The translations under genes were made by a program, and so were the position numbers. Under the pieces are notes generated by a model. It was not told the DNA's origin. It was given only the letters and a program-made list of their open reading frames with translations, and searched no databases. Below, piece after piece: positions 40,394-49,116 of a DNA stretch of 64,000 nucleotides. This DNA comes from Stenotrophomonas sp. ESTM1D_MKCIP4_1. Its GTDB lineage: Bacteria; Pseudomonadota; Gammaproteobacteria; Xanthomonadales; Xanthomonadaceae. The number at the start of each line of letters is the position of its first letter. The first letter of the stretch is position 1. The stretch is from the NCBI RefSeq assembly GCF_003086895.1, contig NZ_CP026004.1, forward strand, positions 434,074 to 498,073. The letters are read 5' to 3'.

Positions 40394-41185
40394 TCAGCGC
40401 CCTACTTCATACCGCTGCATAGCCATGCCCACCGCCCCCTCCAGCCGCTTCCAATCCACCAGCATCACCCGCGCATAGTGCATCTCCACCGCGATCCCTC
40501 GTTCCACATCCACCCAGGAATGCCGGCACATCGCAATGCGGTCCCCATTTGAACGCACCAGCGTCCACCGTTCCATCAGCAACCCATCCGGCATGTACTC
40601 GGAAGGGTCGCAACTGATGAACGTCATCACCCGCCCATCCCCGGCGCGCGCCACATACCAATCGGGTTCCAACTCCCGCCCCGCACCAGCCCCCCGCGAC
40701 CGATCAACCGCATACGGCGTCAGCCCCAGACGAGGCACCATCGCTACACGCTCAGCCAGGCTCTGCGCCGAGCCGCGTCCGATGTGCTGCGCCAGATAAT
40801 CCGCAGTTCGCGCATGCCCCAGGTACCGGAGCTCAACTGAAACCTGTCGGTACCCATCCTCCTCTGTGCGAAGAGGGTAATCGCCCGGAGGCGCCGCATC
40901 GAAATCGGGCCACATCAATGTCAACACCACCACCCCGCCGGTAAGCGCGGCGATCTGGTTGTAGTAAAGATTGGCCGGAAACGCGAATCGGTGGCGGCCT
41001 ACACTGGCCTCGACCGGCTCCACCGTGTATGTACGGCCTTCCACCATGCGCGTGGTGGTGCGGCCCTTCAACACGGGGTTGAGGTCTTCATCGTTGCCCT
41101 TGAACGGTGCCCGCGTGCAGGCGGTGGCGGCCAGTACGGCCGCCATCGCAACGCAGGCGTACCGATGAAGCGGCGCGCTGCTCAT
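40394..41185 (-). CDS. lipoprotein of unknown function
   Basis: The 263-residue product has a lipoprotein signal with lipobox ATAC (Cys near residue 23). The mature part contains a short hydrophobic stretch (IAALTGGVVVLTLMW), a RYLGHARTADYLAQHIG segment, and a tail VSWVDVERGIAVEMHYAR-like beta region. I do not recognise a family; the size and single lipid anchor resemble periplasmic immunity lipoproteins of secreted toxins, but no toxin gene is adjacent. It lies 63 bases after the 123-residue protein gene on the same strand, so they may be co-transcribed. Confidence 0.7.
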   Translation of the reverse strand: MSSAPLHRYACVAMAAVLAATACTRAPFKGNDEDLNPVLKGRTTTRMVEGRTYTVEPVEASVGRHRFAFPANLYYNQIAALTGGVVVLTLMWPDFDAAPPGDYPLRTEEDGYRQVSVELRYLGHARTADYLAQHIGRGSAQSLAERVAMVPRLGLTPYAVDRSRGAGAGRELEPDWYVARAGDGRVMTFISCDPSEYMPDGLLMERWTLVRSNGDRIAMCRHSWVDVERGIAVEMHYARVMLVDWKRLEGAVGMAMQRYEVGR

Positions 41186-41248
41186 CCGAATATCCTCGCT
41201 GGACCGAAGAGACGCGGCGGGCCAAGAGCCCGCAATGGAATGCAGGCC

Positions 41249-41620
41249 TTACGACTGCCCCTGCACCCGCTCACTCGCCATCAACGTCAGCGACAACACC
41301 GCCTGCAGCAGCCCCTCCATCTGCCGCTCGCCCAGGTATTCCTGCGGGCCGCTATTCTGCCGCGTGCGCTCGCAGGCCAGGGCCATTTCCGCCACCGATC
41401 GCAGGCCGACGAGCGCGCAATCGGCGTCGGCCAACTGCAGGCGGCGGCCGGGGCGAAGGTTGCGATCGGGCCAGGGTTGCCCATTGGAGGCCGCGCCCGC
41501 GCCAATGCGTTTCAGCGTGGCGACAAACCCGTTGGGATCGGGCGTGTACTCTTCATCATCGCGATCGGTATTGGCCGAATCATGCTGGATCTTCAAACCG
41601 GGGAGTTTCGTTGCGCTCAT
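41249..41620 (-). CDS. small acidic protein with helical C-terminus, unknown
   Basis: The 123-residue product starts with a disordered acidic N-terminus (DSANTDRDDEEYTPDPNG) and ends with two helices (CALVGLRSVAEMALACERTR and RQMEGLLQAVLSLTLMASER). This shape recalls short DUF3077/DUF6124-type proteins common in Pseudomonas, but the match is by impression only. The start at 41620 follows a hairpin-rich leader. Its function is unknown. Confidence 0.65.
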   Translation of the reverse strand: MSATKLPGLKIQHDSANTDRDDEEYTPDPNGFVATLKRIGAGAASNGQPWPDRNLRPGRRLQLADADCALVGLRSVAEMALACERTRQNSGPQEYLGERQMEGLLQAVLSLTLMASERVQGQS

Positions 41621-41639
41621 GGCAGTGCTCCGTGCAGGA

Positions 41640-41860
41640 AAACAGCAGAGCCACCCATAAGGGTGGCGGACGATGCGTGGATCGAAAACCGGTCAGTAGC
41701 CAATCCGGCGGGCCCGAAGACCCCCACGCACCGCCCGCCATATAAGAACGCGAACGGAAGATCAGCCGACGCCACCCGAAGGTGACGCCGGCTGACCAGC
41801 GCTAACACACCGGCTACTGAACGGGTTTTCGACGCCCGCGCCACCCATGTCAGGTGGCAT
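41640..41860 (-). ncRNA. hairpin-rich leader with a three-way-junction fold, candidate regulatory RNA
   Basis: On the minus strand a long stem pairs 41812-41835 (TCGAAAACC and TCAGTAGCC blocks) with 41675-41701 (GGCTACTGA and GGTTTTCGA blocks). It encloses two hairpins: 41763-41794 with a TTCG loop, and 41707-41739 with GGCGGGC/GCCCGCC arms. Flanking hairpins CCACCC/GGGTGG occur on both sides (41651-41667 and 41840-41858). The structure ends just before the small gene at 41620. An open frame also crosses it, but dyad symmetry explains the conservation better. Confidence 0.55.
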
Positions 41861-42108
41861 GCCCAGATGTACTCGCACCAAAGCGAGATGCCAAGAAACC
41901 GTAGCCCTGCGAGGCTGCAAGTGTTGACGCTTACGGCATTGTTGCACGCGCGGCGCAGCGCGAATGCTTTGCGGTGCAATGGTTTCGGCCGTTGTTAAGC
42001 TGCGCCGCTGTTGCACCTGCAAATGCACCGTTTACAAGGAATTGCAGATCCAAAAACGACAGCACGTTGAGAGCCCCTCCGGCGGTATCGGGTCGATTGC
42101 GACACTGG

Positions 42109-42324
42109 TTAGCTATGCAGCGCCAACCCCGGCATCGGCCAGAGGAATGGCGTGCGGGGCAGGTCGTAGTCGTTGCCGAAAGCCATCGCCGCCTCGTGCG
42201 GTTCCAGATCTGCGTAGCAGTTGAGCAGGTACTCATCCATGCCCGCATCGCGGCGGTCCACGGCAAAGAGGCCCAGCAGGGCCTCGTCAAAGTCTTCCAG
42301 CCACTCAGCGTCGATCTTGGTCAT
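42109..42324 (-). CDS. 71-residue acidic protein, left member of a flanking paralogue pair
   Basis: The product (MTKIDAEWLEDFDEALLGLF...) is acidic and soluble. It aligns along its whole length with the gene at 48718: both have DAGMDE, LL, YADLxPxxAAxAFGxDYDL and LWPxPG blocks. AGGAGG six bases upstream favours the ATG at 42324; an ATG at 42330 lies too close to it. I do not recognise the family. It is divergent from the three-gene operon, which suggests a regulatory or accessory relation. Confidence 0.75.
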   Translation of the reverse strand: MTKIDAEWLEDFDEALLGLFAVDRRDAGMDEYLLNCYADLEPHEAAMAFGNDYDLPRTPFLWPMPGLALHS

Positions 42325-42609
42325 GGCCATCCTCCTGGGGGCCGGGGATGATGACGCTCGGGTGTCTCACGGGATGGGACGGCGAGCAGCTCCGCCATGG
42401 GTACGATCCCGGCCAATCTCAGGACATGAAATCGACACCTTGTACGCTCGCGCTGCAGAGAACGCGCCAGTCCACCGGGCCGAATTCAAACGCAACATTG
42501 CTCAAGAATTCCCATGACGGGCCGATCACGTGCTGCACCCATACGCATGGCGTGTGGGGCGTTCCATTCCATTGCTTACGTACCCACCACAACATCTGAA
42601 GGAACCTGC

Positions 42610-43920
42610 ATGACAGGAAGTCAGTGGGGCCTGCTGGCCCCGGAAACGCTGCCCGGCACCCGCCGTACACGCACACTGGGTCTGGGCCGTTCCGTACGAC
42701 AGTTCAACGAACTGGCGGTTCCGGGCCTGGGTGGGGTTCAGTACGCCAAGCAGGTGCTGTTTGTGGCGCTGAGCATGGCGGTGGCCAAGCGAGTCGAGAA
42801 CCCGGGCGTCCAGGTCACTCATATCGAGGTCGCCAACGCGATCGAAGCCGTGGCCTGCATCATCGGCTACGACGATACGAACTGGGAGTCGAGCATCCGC
42901 ATGCGTGGGCGCAACAAGCTGCCTCGCCGTGGTCCGGCGCCCGAGTACCGGGTGGCCTGCAAGCGCAGCTTCCATGTGTCCCAGCCCATGCGCATGTCTA
43001 CGGCACAGGCCCTTCCCTCGTTGGGGCTGGTTGATACCCAGAGCGCGCGCTTCAACGCTTTCGAGTGCAATGACAACCTCGACGCGTTTGTCTCCAACTG
43101 TCTCGGCAATCTGATGGCCGGCAATACGACCGTGCTCAAGCATCTCAGCAGCTGGGTGGAAGGCAAGCAGCTGAAGTGGGGAAGTGCAGGGCTGATCGAA
43201 GCGCTGCACCCGCTGCGGCCGCTGCGGTCCCCGGCGCGTGCCTGGTTGAAGAATGCCTTGCTGCAGGGCACTGCACTCAGCCCGGAACTGCGCGAACGCC
43301 GCCAGCGGGCCTGGCAATGGGTTGCGCGCTTGCACAGTGAACCGGCGACTGTCGAGTCGCTGGATCAGCCATCGCCGCCGAAAGAACTGGATCCGCAGCA
43401 TTGGCATGATCTGCGCGCTGGCGCGCAGCTGGTGGTTGTGCGGGATGCGGCCATTGCGGTGTTGGACGCAGTGGAACGCGTGATTGAAGCCCGCAAGAGT
43501 CGCTCGCTGCCGCTGTCGGAGCAGCTGCCGGAGCCTGTGCGGGCTGCGCTGGCCGCGTTAGCCGGCCACGCTGAGGCCTTCCTGGCGTTGAAGCATCACG
43601 ACGCGGAGGCCAACCGCTTCTGCGCCGAGTGCGTCTCCGGCGACGCCGAAGCGCTGCGTCACCTGCTGCTGCGTGATGACCAGGTGCTGCGCCTGGTGGA
43701 TGGCTGTGCACGTCCGGGTGCGGCCTATACCGGGCAGCCACCGACGGCAGCGGTGGTCGCAGAAGATGACGGCGACCAGGAAGACACGCTGGGGGCTGCT
43801 GGGGAGCCGATACCTGTGGGCATTTCCTACCGCATCCGGAATCTGTATCGATTGCAGCGGGACCTTGAGGACGCTTCGCAGGATGTAGCTGGCCATGCCA
43901 CCGAGGAGGCTGTCGCATGA
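42610..43920 (+). CDS. unknown protein, first gene of the helicase/PLD operon
   Basis: I do not recognise this 436-residue protein. It has no membrane segment or signal. The N-terminal third contains GLGRSVRQFNELAVPGLGGV and MAVAKRVENPGVQVTHIEVANAIEAVAC, which look like a globular alpha/beta domain. The middle carries RGRNKLPRRGPAPEYRVACK, and the C-terminal third is helical and acidic. AAGGAA precedes the ATG at 42610. The stop overlaps the next start (ATGA). Being first in the operon, it may be the sensing or specificity subunit, but that is inference. Confidence 0.8.
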   Translation: MTGSQWGLLAPETLPGTRRTRTLGLGRSVRQFNELAVPGLGGVQYAKQVLFVALSMAVAKRVENPGVQVTHIEVANAIEAVACIIGYDDTNWESSIRMRGRNKLPRRGPAPEYRVACKRSFHVSQPMRMSTAQALPSLGLVDTQSARFNAFECNDNLDAFVSNCLGNLMAGNTTVLKHLSSWVEGKQLKWGSAGLIEALHPLRPLRSPARAWLKNALLQGTALSPELRERRQRAWQWVARLHSEPATVESLDQPSPPKELDPQHWHDLRAGAQLVVVRDAAIAVLDAVERVIEARKSRSLPLSEQLPEPVRAALAALAGHAEAFLALKHHDAEANRFCAECVSGDAEALRHLLLRDDQVLRLVDGCARPGAAYTGQPPTAAVVAEDDGDQEDTLGAAGEPIPVGISYRIRNLYRLQRDLEDASQDVAGHATEEAVA

Positions 43921-45938
43921 GCAGCGGAAACTACACGCCTCAATCACTTGTGTCCCATTTCAGCCCGCCGAAGGGCTATGTGGGTACGTTCGGTTGGATC
44001 AGCGGTTTCTCCGCGGATTTCCGCTTCCTCAACGAAGCGGGTGACCGCTTCACCGGGCTGGGCAGCCTGCAGCGCATGCAGATGGGCGAGGTGCGCCTTG
44101 CACTGATGCTGGACCCACACCAGCCCGCATTGTTGCCAACATCGGTTCCCGGCTTGGCGCATCTGCCGCTGCGAGACCCGGGCCAGAAGCCGTTCCGCTT
44201 GATGCACGCCAAGGTAGCCGTGCTTGGCTTCCGCCACGAGCAGGATGCCGCCCGCTGGTGCGTTCGATTGGTGGTGAGCACCGGCAACTGGACCCGGCAG
44301 ACCGTAGAGGACAGCCTTGATCTGGCCTGTGACCTGCAGGTGTTCAGCGAAACGCTTGGGCAGGCGGACTGCGCGCAGGAACGCGTGGACATCAAGGCCG
44401 CAACGCAGTTCCTCGCGGCACTGCGTGCCCTGTATGACACCCGCCTGCTTGATGCGGGCATACCGCTGACCGGCGGCGATGCCGCTGTGGAGCTGGACGA
44501 GTGGCTGCGGGCCTGCGGGAAGAAGGTCAACAACCCGCAGGGACTGTTGCCAAGATTCATCGACAGCCGCACCCGCCCGTTACTTACAGAGATTCTGGAC
44601 GCCGTGGGCGCGCGCCAGCGTAAGCCCAGCGGCTACCTGGCGATGGGCTCGGGCTTCTACGAGGGCAGCGCCAACGGAACGAGTGATGGAAATGCGCGAC
44701 CGGTAGTTCCGGTGAAGGTCGTAAGCAGGCTGAAACAGGCCCATCTGCTGAAGGAGCGCGGCAAGGTCGAGCTGTACGTGGAACCGACAGCCTGCCAGTC
44801 CATCGCCGCTGCCGTGTACTATCTGGGCCAGCACCCGGACCACGCCATTGCCGTGCATGCCGCTGTGCCGAATGTTGCTCTGTACGGCGAGAGAAGCGCG
44901 CGGACGCTGCATGCGAAGTTCATCTTCGCTGCCAACCGGAGCGAGCAGACCGGTGCCTGCAACAATGCCTGGCTCTATATGGGCTCGGGCAATTTCACCG
45001 ACGCGGGCATGCTGCAGAAGATGTCGGCGGGGGGCGGCAACCTGGAAGCCGGCATGGTGCTGTTCCCCGACGATCTGTACTGGCGGGGCAATTCCAAGGA
45101 CCCTGCGCTGCTGTCCAATCGCTTGCCGGTGGGTGGGCCCCTGTTGGACGCTGATGCGCCAGGGCTTTCTGCCGGTGAGCCTTGGCAGCCGCCGACCGGC
45201 CAGAACGACGCGGCACCGTTGGCGTTCCTCCATTGGCGGGAGGAGGGCATCCTGGCGCCTTCAGCAAAGGGTGAAGATGCGCAACCGTTGCCGGACGGCG
45301 TTGATGTACTGGACGAATCGGGCGAGGCCTGTGCACACGTTGCGGGCGGCTATGCCTGGCCTGGAACGGCGCCCCGCATGGTGCGGCTGCGCTGGCAGCG
45401 CGATGGTGAGCAACGTGAAGCGTGGGTGCCGGTGATCGACGCGTTTGGTCGTGTGGCGGCAACGCCGCTGGGCGTCATGGAGCTTGCTGATGTAGAGCAG
45501 CAGCTGATGTCTTTCCCGGGCGTGCCTGAACCGGAAGGCGATGTCTCCGAGTATGAGGATAACGAGGATGGGCCGGGTGGCCCTCCGGGAAGCACCCGTG
45601 CCGCCCAGCGGGCTGTGTCACAGGGTGCCGCCATCCGGCAGATGATGGGCATGGTGGAACGCATCGCATCGCGTCAGGTGGACATTGCGGCTACCGACTG
45701 GGCGAGGTGGTGCGTGCGTTTGGAACAGACCTTGTGCCAGGCCCAGGAGAGCGAGGCGGTCAACGCGTTCGTCGCGATGGGGATCAACCCGCTGTCGCCC
45801 CTGCGTGCGGCGCCGTTCCGGCCCCCATATGCGGAAGACGGCACCGTGGAGCCGGGTATGCGCTATGAGGCCATGCTGGACCGCGTGGAGCAGGCATGGA
45901 GAACCCAGGGATTGGCAGCAGTGGAGGGCGTGGCATGA
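43917..45938 (+). CDS. Tdp1/phospholipase D-superfamily protein, second gene of the operon
   Basis: The 673-residue protein has two H-x-K...N catalytic half-sites: His97, Lys99 and Asn124 (LMHAKVAVLG and STGNWT), and His332, Lys334 and Asn359 (TLHAKFIF and GSGNFT). The H-to-N distance is 27 residues in both. Replacement of the usual Asp by Asn after the histidine and lysine is typical of Tdp1-type phosphodiesterases, which act on DNA ends or protein-DNA adducts. An acidic linker (VSEYEDNEDGPGG) separates a C-terminal helical region of about 110 residues. Both junctions in the operon are ATGA overlaps. It is the likely nuclease or end-processing subunit. Confidence 0.85.
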   Translation: MSSGNYTPQSLVSHFSPPKGYVGTFGWISGFSADFRFLNEAGDRFTGLGSLQRMQMGEVRLALMLDPHQPALLPTSVPGLAHLPLRDPGQKPFRLMHAKVAVLGFRHEQDAARWCVRLVVSTGNWTRQTVEDSLDLACDLQVFSETLGQADCAQERVDIKAATQFLAALRALYDTRLLDAGIPLTGGDAAVELDEWLRACGKKVNNPQGLLPRFIDSRTRPLLTEILDAVGARQRKPSGYLAMGSGFYEGSANGTSDGNARPVVPVKVVSRLKQAHLLKERGKVELYVEPTACQSIAAAVYYLGQHPDHAIAVHAAVPNVALYGERSARTLHAKFIFAANRSEQTGACNNAWLYMGSGNFTDAGMLQKMSAGGGNLEAGMVLFPDDLYWRGNSKDPALLSNRLPVGGPLLDADAPGLSAGEPWQPPTGQNDAAPLAFLHWREEGILAPSAKGEDAQPLPDGVDVLDESGEACAHVAGGYAWPGTAPRMVRLRWQRDGEQREAWVPVIDAFGRVAATPLGVMELADVEQQLMSFPGVPEPEGDVSEYEDNEDGPGGPPGSTRAAQRAVSQGAAIRQMMGMVERIASRQVDIAATDWARWCVRLEQTLCQAQESEAVNAFVAMGINPLSPLRAAPFRPPYAEDGTVEPGMRYEAMLDRVEQAWRTQGLAAVEGVA

Positions 45939-48559
45939 CGCTGGCGTTGGACTGGACTGAGGTGGCCGCGCAGGCCAGGGCGCTGCTGGGCAGCCCGCTG
46001 GTGGAGGCAGAGGCGGGACTGCAGTTGAACCAGGGGCAGCGTGACAGCCTGCTGGCGCTGTGCGAGCGGCTATCGCGCAATGGCGTGATCCTGGCCGACG
46101 AAGTTGGCATGGGAAAGACGCGCATAGCAGTGGCATTGGCGCTCTGCGCAACACGTGCGGGCGGCCGGGTGGCCATCGTTGCGCCCCCGGGCCTGGGCGG
46201 ACAGTGGCAGCGCGAGCTGCTGCGTGCGAAGCTGCAGACGCCCGAACTGCTACGCACGCACGCGCAGTACCTGCGGGCATGGTCGCAGGATGCGCCGTCC
46301 AAGCCATGGTTCGATGAGCCCATCGTGCTGCTGTCGCATGGTTTCAACCGCTGGGCATCGGGGCCTCTTCCTGACTGGCGCTGGTCACTTCTGCCGGAAG
46401 TACTAGCCCAGTACCAGCGGGACGTGCTGGGCGAACGCCTGCCCTCCGGCTACAACGTCAGCGACACGCTTGATGATCCGGAAACCCATGCGGCGGGTGC
46501 CTCCATCGCCGGCTACATCGGGCGCCTGCCGAAGCGTTCGCTGGGGCGGACAACGCTCGATGCAATCAGGGAGTCGATTCCCGTGTGGAAGCGTTCGGCC
46601 GAGGCGGAGCAGTACCACGCACGCGGCGCGCTGCGCCCTCAACTGGACCGCGTCACTGGGCTGGGGCTGGGTGTGTTCGATCTGGTCATCATCGATGAGG
46701 CGCATAAGAGCCGCGGCGACGACAGCCTGTTGAGCACGCTGTTGAACGATGTGCTGGTAGAGAATGCAGGCGCTCGACGCGTTGCCATGAGCGCAACACC
46801 GGTTGAGCTGGATGCTGGGCAATGGCAGCAGAGTCTGCGCCGCATTCACGTTCACCAGGCAACGCTGCCTGCCACGATCGACGCGTATGTAAAGGGCGTG
46901 GAGGACCTGCGCCGATCACCGTGCGACGCACAGGTGGAAGCTGCCTATGTGGCGGCAGCCGCGCGCTACAAGGACGCACTGGACCCGTATCTACTGCGGC
47001 GTGACAAGCGGGAGGACGACGCCGTGCGCCGGTTCGTTGCGCAGACGGGGCTGCCTACCAACGGCTATCGCGATGTGGATACGCTGCCGGTGCGGTTGCA
47101 GTCGATGACAACGGGCTGGCGGCAGGCTGTGTGTGCCGCTGAGGCGCTTTCGTTCGTCAGCCGTATGAGCGAGGACAGCGCTGGAAAACGCCAACGGTTG
47201 ACGATGGGTAACGGCCACGGCATCGCACGTTTGATCGACGAGACGCTGGATACGGAGCATCAGCAGCAGGGTGGCGCGGCTGATGCTGCGGCTGATACGG
47301 GCAAAGACAAGCGGACGCAGCGGGCCGGCTGGTGGAAGGCTGCAATGGGGCGGGTGATTCGCTCTGAACACCCGGACGAGGACGTGCTGTATCGGCACCC
47401 TGCAATCACCGAAGCAATCACATTCATCGAGACCATGGCCTCGGATGAGAAGGTGCTGGTGTTCGCACGCTATCGTGACCCGATGCAGGCGCTGACCCGG
47501 CTGCTCAATGCACGCGCGATGCTGCGCGCGGTGAAGCAGGGCCATCCGTGGCCGCAACGCGTGGTACAGGAGGATGAAGCGGCTGCGGTGCGCGTGGCGC
47601 ACCGGCAGTTGTACGGGCAGGAGGTGGATCTGGTTGCCCTGGACGAGGCGCTGCGGGACGGCTATCGCGAGCTGGAGAACAGCCGCCAGCGCTTCCGCAA
47701 TGGGCTGCTGGCGAAACTGCGCGACGGCATTGCGCAGCTGGAGGGCAGGCAGCGCACCCGCTATGGTGAGTTGCTGGCGGTTCTGCAGGCGTCGGCGACG
47801 ACCGCCCACGACGGAACCACCGGAGGGTTGGCGATCGTCGCGCGCGCGCTGTCCGACCACTTGGGCGAGGCCGCTGAATCGGGCACGCCATCGGAGATTA
47901 CGGCCAGTCTGATGGAGCTGGTGCAGGCAGCGGCCAATCTGGATACCGCGACCGATGATGCCGACGACGCAATAGTAGAAGACGATGTGCACGTGGGTGC
48001 GCAGCAGTCACATGAGTGGGAGGCGGTACTGGCGCGGCTGGACAGCGACTACTCGCATGCCGGTGGGCGCTTCGCACGCCAGCTGCACGGCGGCATGGAA
48101 CCAAGTACCCGCCGACTGCTGCAGCTTGCCTTCAACCGGCCCCATGCCTTCCCACGCGTTCTGGTGGCCCAGTCCATGGTCGGCCGTGAAGGCCTGAACC
48201 TGCACGAGGCATGCCGAACCGTCGTTCTGCTGCATCTGGAATGGAATCCGGCGGTGGTGGAGCAGCAGATCGGCCGTGTGGACCGGCTTGGCAGTCTCTG
48301 GCAGCAACGTCTGCAGGCTGCGGTGGAGGATGCGACGTTCCAGGCGGAAGTGCCGAGAATCCAAGTGCGCCAAGTGGTGTTCGAGGGCACCTATGACGAG
48401 GGTCACTGGCGTGTACTGGCACAGCGCTGGGACCAGCTGCGTGCACAGTTGCACGGCGACATCCTGCCTCGGTCCGCGGAACCGGATGCAGAGTATCTGG
48501 CGCTGACCGAGCGGGTGGCGCTTGCTGCGCCCAGGTTCTCCCCGACGGTGGTGGACTGA
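45935..48559 (+). CDS. SF2 helicase, SNF2/RapA-like, third gene of the operon
   Basis: The 874-residue protein has SF2 motifs: Q-like LNQGQRDSLLAL, Walker A ADEVGMGKT (GMGKT at 58-62), DEAH at 254-257 (IIDEAHKS), motif III SAT at 286-288, then in the second RecA lobe VLVFARYRD, GREGLNLHEA and motif VI QQIGRVDRLGS (777-787). VGMGKT and VDRLGS are typical of SNF2/RapA-type translocases. A long insertion (about residues 380-640) lies between the lobes. It probably moves along DNA or remodels protein-DNA complexes. The start at 45935 overlaps the PLD stop by four bases. Confidence 0.92.
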   Translation: MTLALDWTEVAAQARALLGSPLVEAEAGLQLNQGQRDSLLALCERLSRNGVILADEVGMGKTRIAVALALCATRAGGRVAIVAPPGLGGQWQRELLRAKLQTPELLRTHAQYLRAWSQDAPSKPWFDEPIVLLSHGFNRWASGPLPDWRWSLLPEVLAQYQRDVLGERLPSGYNVSDTLDDPETHAAGASIAGYIGRLPKRSLGRTTLDAIRESIPVWKRSAEAEQYHARGALRPQLDRVTGLGLGVFDLVIIDEAHKSRGDDSLLSTLLNDVLVENAGARRVAMSATPVELDAGQWQQSLRRIHVHQATLPATIDAYVKGVEDLRRSPCDAQVEAAYVAAAARYKDALDPYLLRRDKREDDAVRRFVAQTGLPTNGYRDVDTLPVRLQSMTTGWRQAVCAAEALSFVSRMSEDSAGKRQRLTMGNGHGIARLIDETLDTEHQQQGGAADAAADTGKDKRTQRAGWWKAAMGRVIRSEHPDEDVLYRHPAITEAITFIETMASDEKVLVFARYRDPMQALTRLLNARAMLRAVKQGHPWPQRVVQEDEAAAVRVAHRQLYGQEVDLVALDEALRDGYRELENSRQRFRNGLLAKLRDGIAQLEGRQRTRYGELLAVLQASATTAHDGTTGGLAIVARALSDHLGEAAESGTPSEITASLMELVQAAANLDTATDDADDAIVEDDVHVGAQQSHEWEAVLARLDSDYSHAGGRFARQLHGGMEPSTRRLLQLAFNRPHAFPRVLVAQSMVGREGLNLHEACRTVVLLHLEWNPAVVEQQIGRVDRLGSLWQQRLQAAVEDATFQAEVPRIQVRQVVFEGTYDEGHWRVLAQRWDQLRAQLHGDILPRSAEPDAEYLALTERVALAAPRFSPTVVD

Positions 48560-48717
48560 GGGCGTGCTACGCATTTCAGGCAGATGGCCCGCAATGAGCT
48601 CGAAATGGAGATGAGCGACCTGCGCTTGCTGGCTGCGAATGATCCAACGTCCTGGTGGCTCGTTGTGTTGTAGGTGTTCAGCAAAGCGTTGCGAGGACAG
48701 CCTCGAACGCCTTTCGC

Positions 48718-48933
48718 TTAGCCGCGCGACGTGATTCCCGGTCGCGGCCATAGCGCATCGTCGCGTTCCAGATCGTAGTCACTCCCAAAGGCCAGCGCCG
48801 CATCGCGCGGCGCCAGGTCTGCATACAGGCGCAGCAACTGCTCATCCATGCCTGCATCGCAGTGGTCGATACCGAACAGGTAGCGCAGTTCAGAGTCGAA
48901 GGCGTGCAGCCAGGTGGGATCTATCGGGGTCAT
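48718..48933 (-). CDS. 71-residue acidic protein, right member of the paralogue pair
   Basis: Paralogue of the gene at 42109, with the same length and orientation (MTPIDPTWLHAFDSELRYLF, then DAGMDEQLLRLYADLAPRDA, AFGSDYDL and LWPRPG). The upstream DNA is also similar (CCCA...TGAGACA..CCCC, then GAGG and ATGGCCATG), so the duplicated unit includes the promoter side. The start at 48933 is chosen by analogy with 42324. It converges on the helicase gene. Confidence 0.75.
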   Translation of the reverse strand: MTPIDPTWLHAFDSELRYLFGIDHCDAGMDEQLLRLYADLAPRDAALAFGSDYDLERDDALWPRPGITSRG

Positions 48934-49116
48934 GGCCATCCTCATGCAAGGGCAGGGGAGGATGGCCTGGGGATGTCTCATGGGCTGGGATGCGCAGCGC
49001 CCCTGCTGGAACGGACGCACGGAGCGAGCGGATATCGAGCAAGGAGAGCACAAGGCTGATGTAGCGCAGTGGCACAACGGCAAGGAGTGGCACTACGAGA
49101 ATCAAGCCGTGTAGTG

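Noticed and set aside
41617..41979. A 120-codon frame overlapping the start of the gene at 41620
   Set aside because: It overlaps the ATG by four bases, as a real gene might, but the whole stretch is dominated by hairpins and the protein has no recognisable pattern. A structured RNA explains it better.
42610..48559. Naming the helicase/PLD operon as DISARM
   Set aside because: A helicase and a PLD protein are shared, but the DUF1998 protein and the methyltransferase are missing, and the first gene is unrelated.
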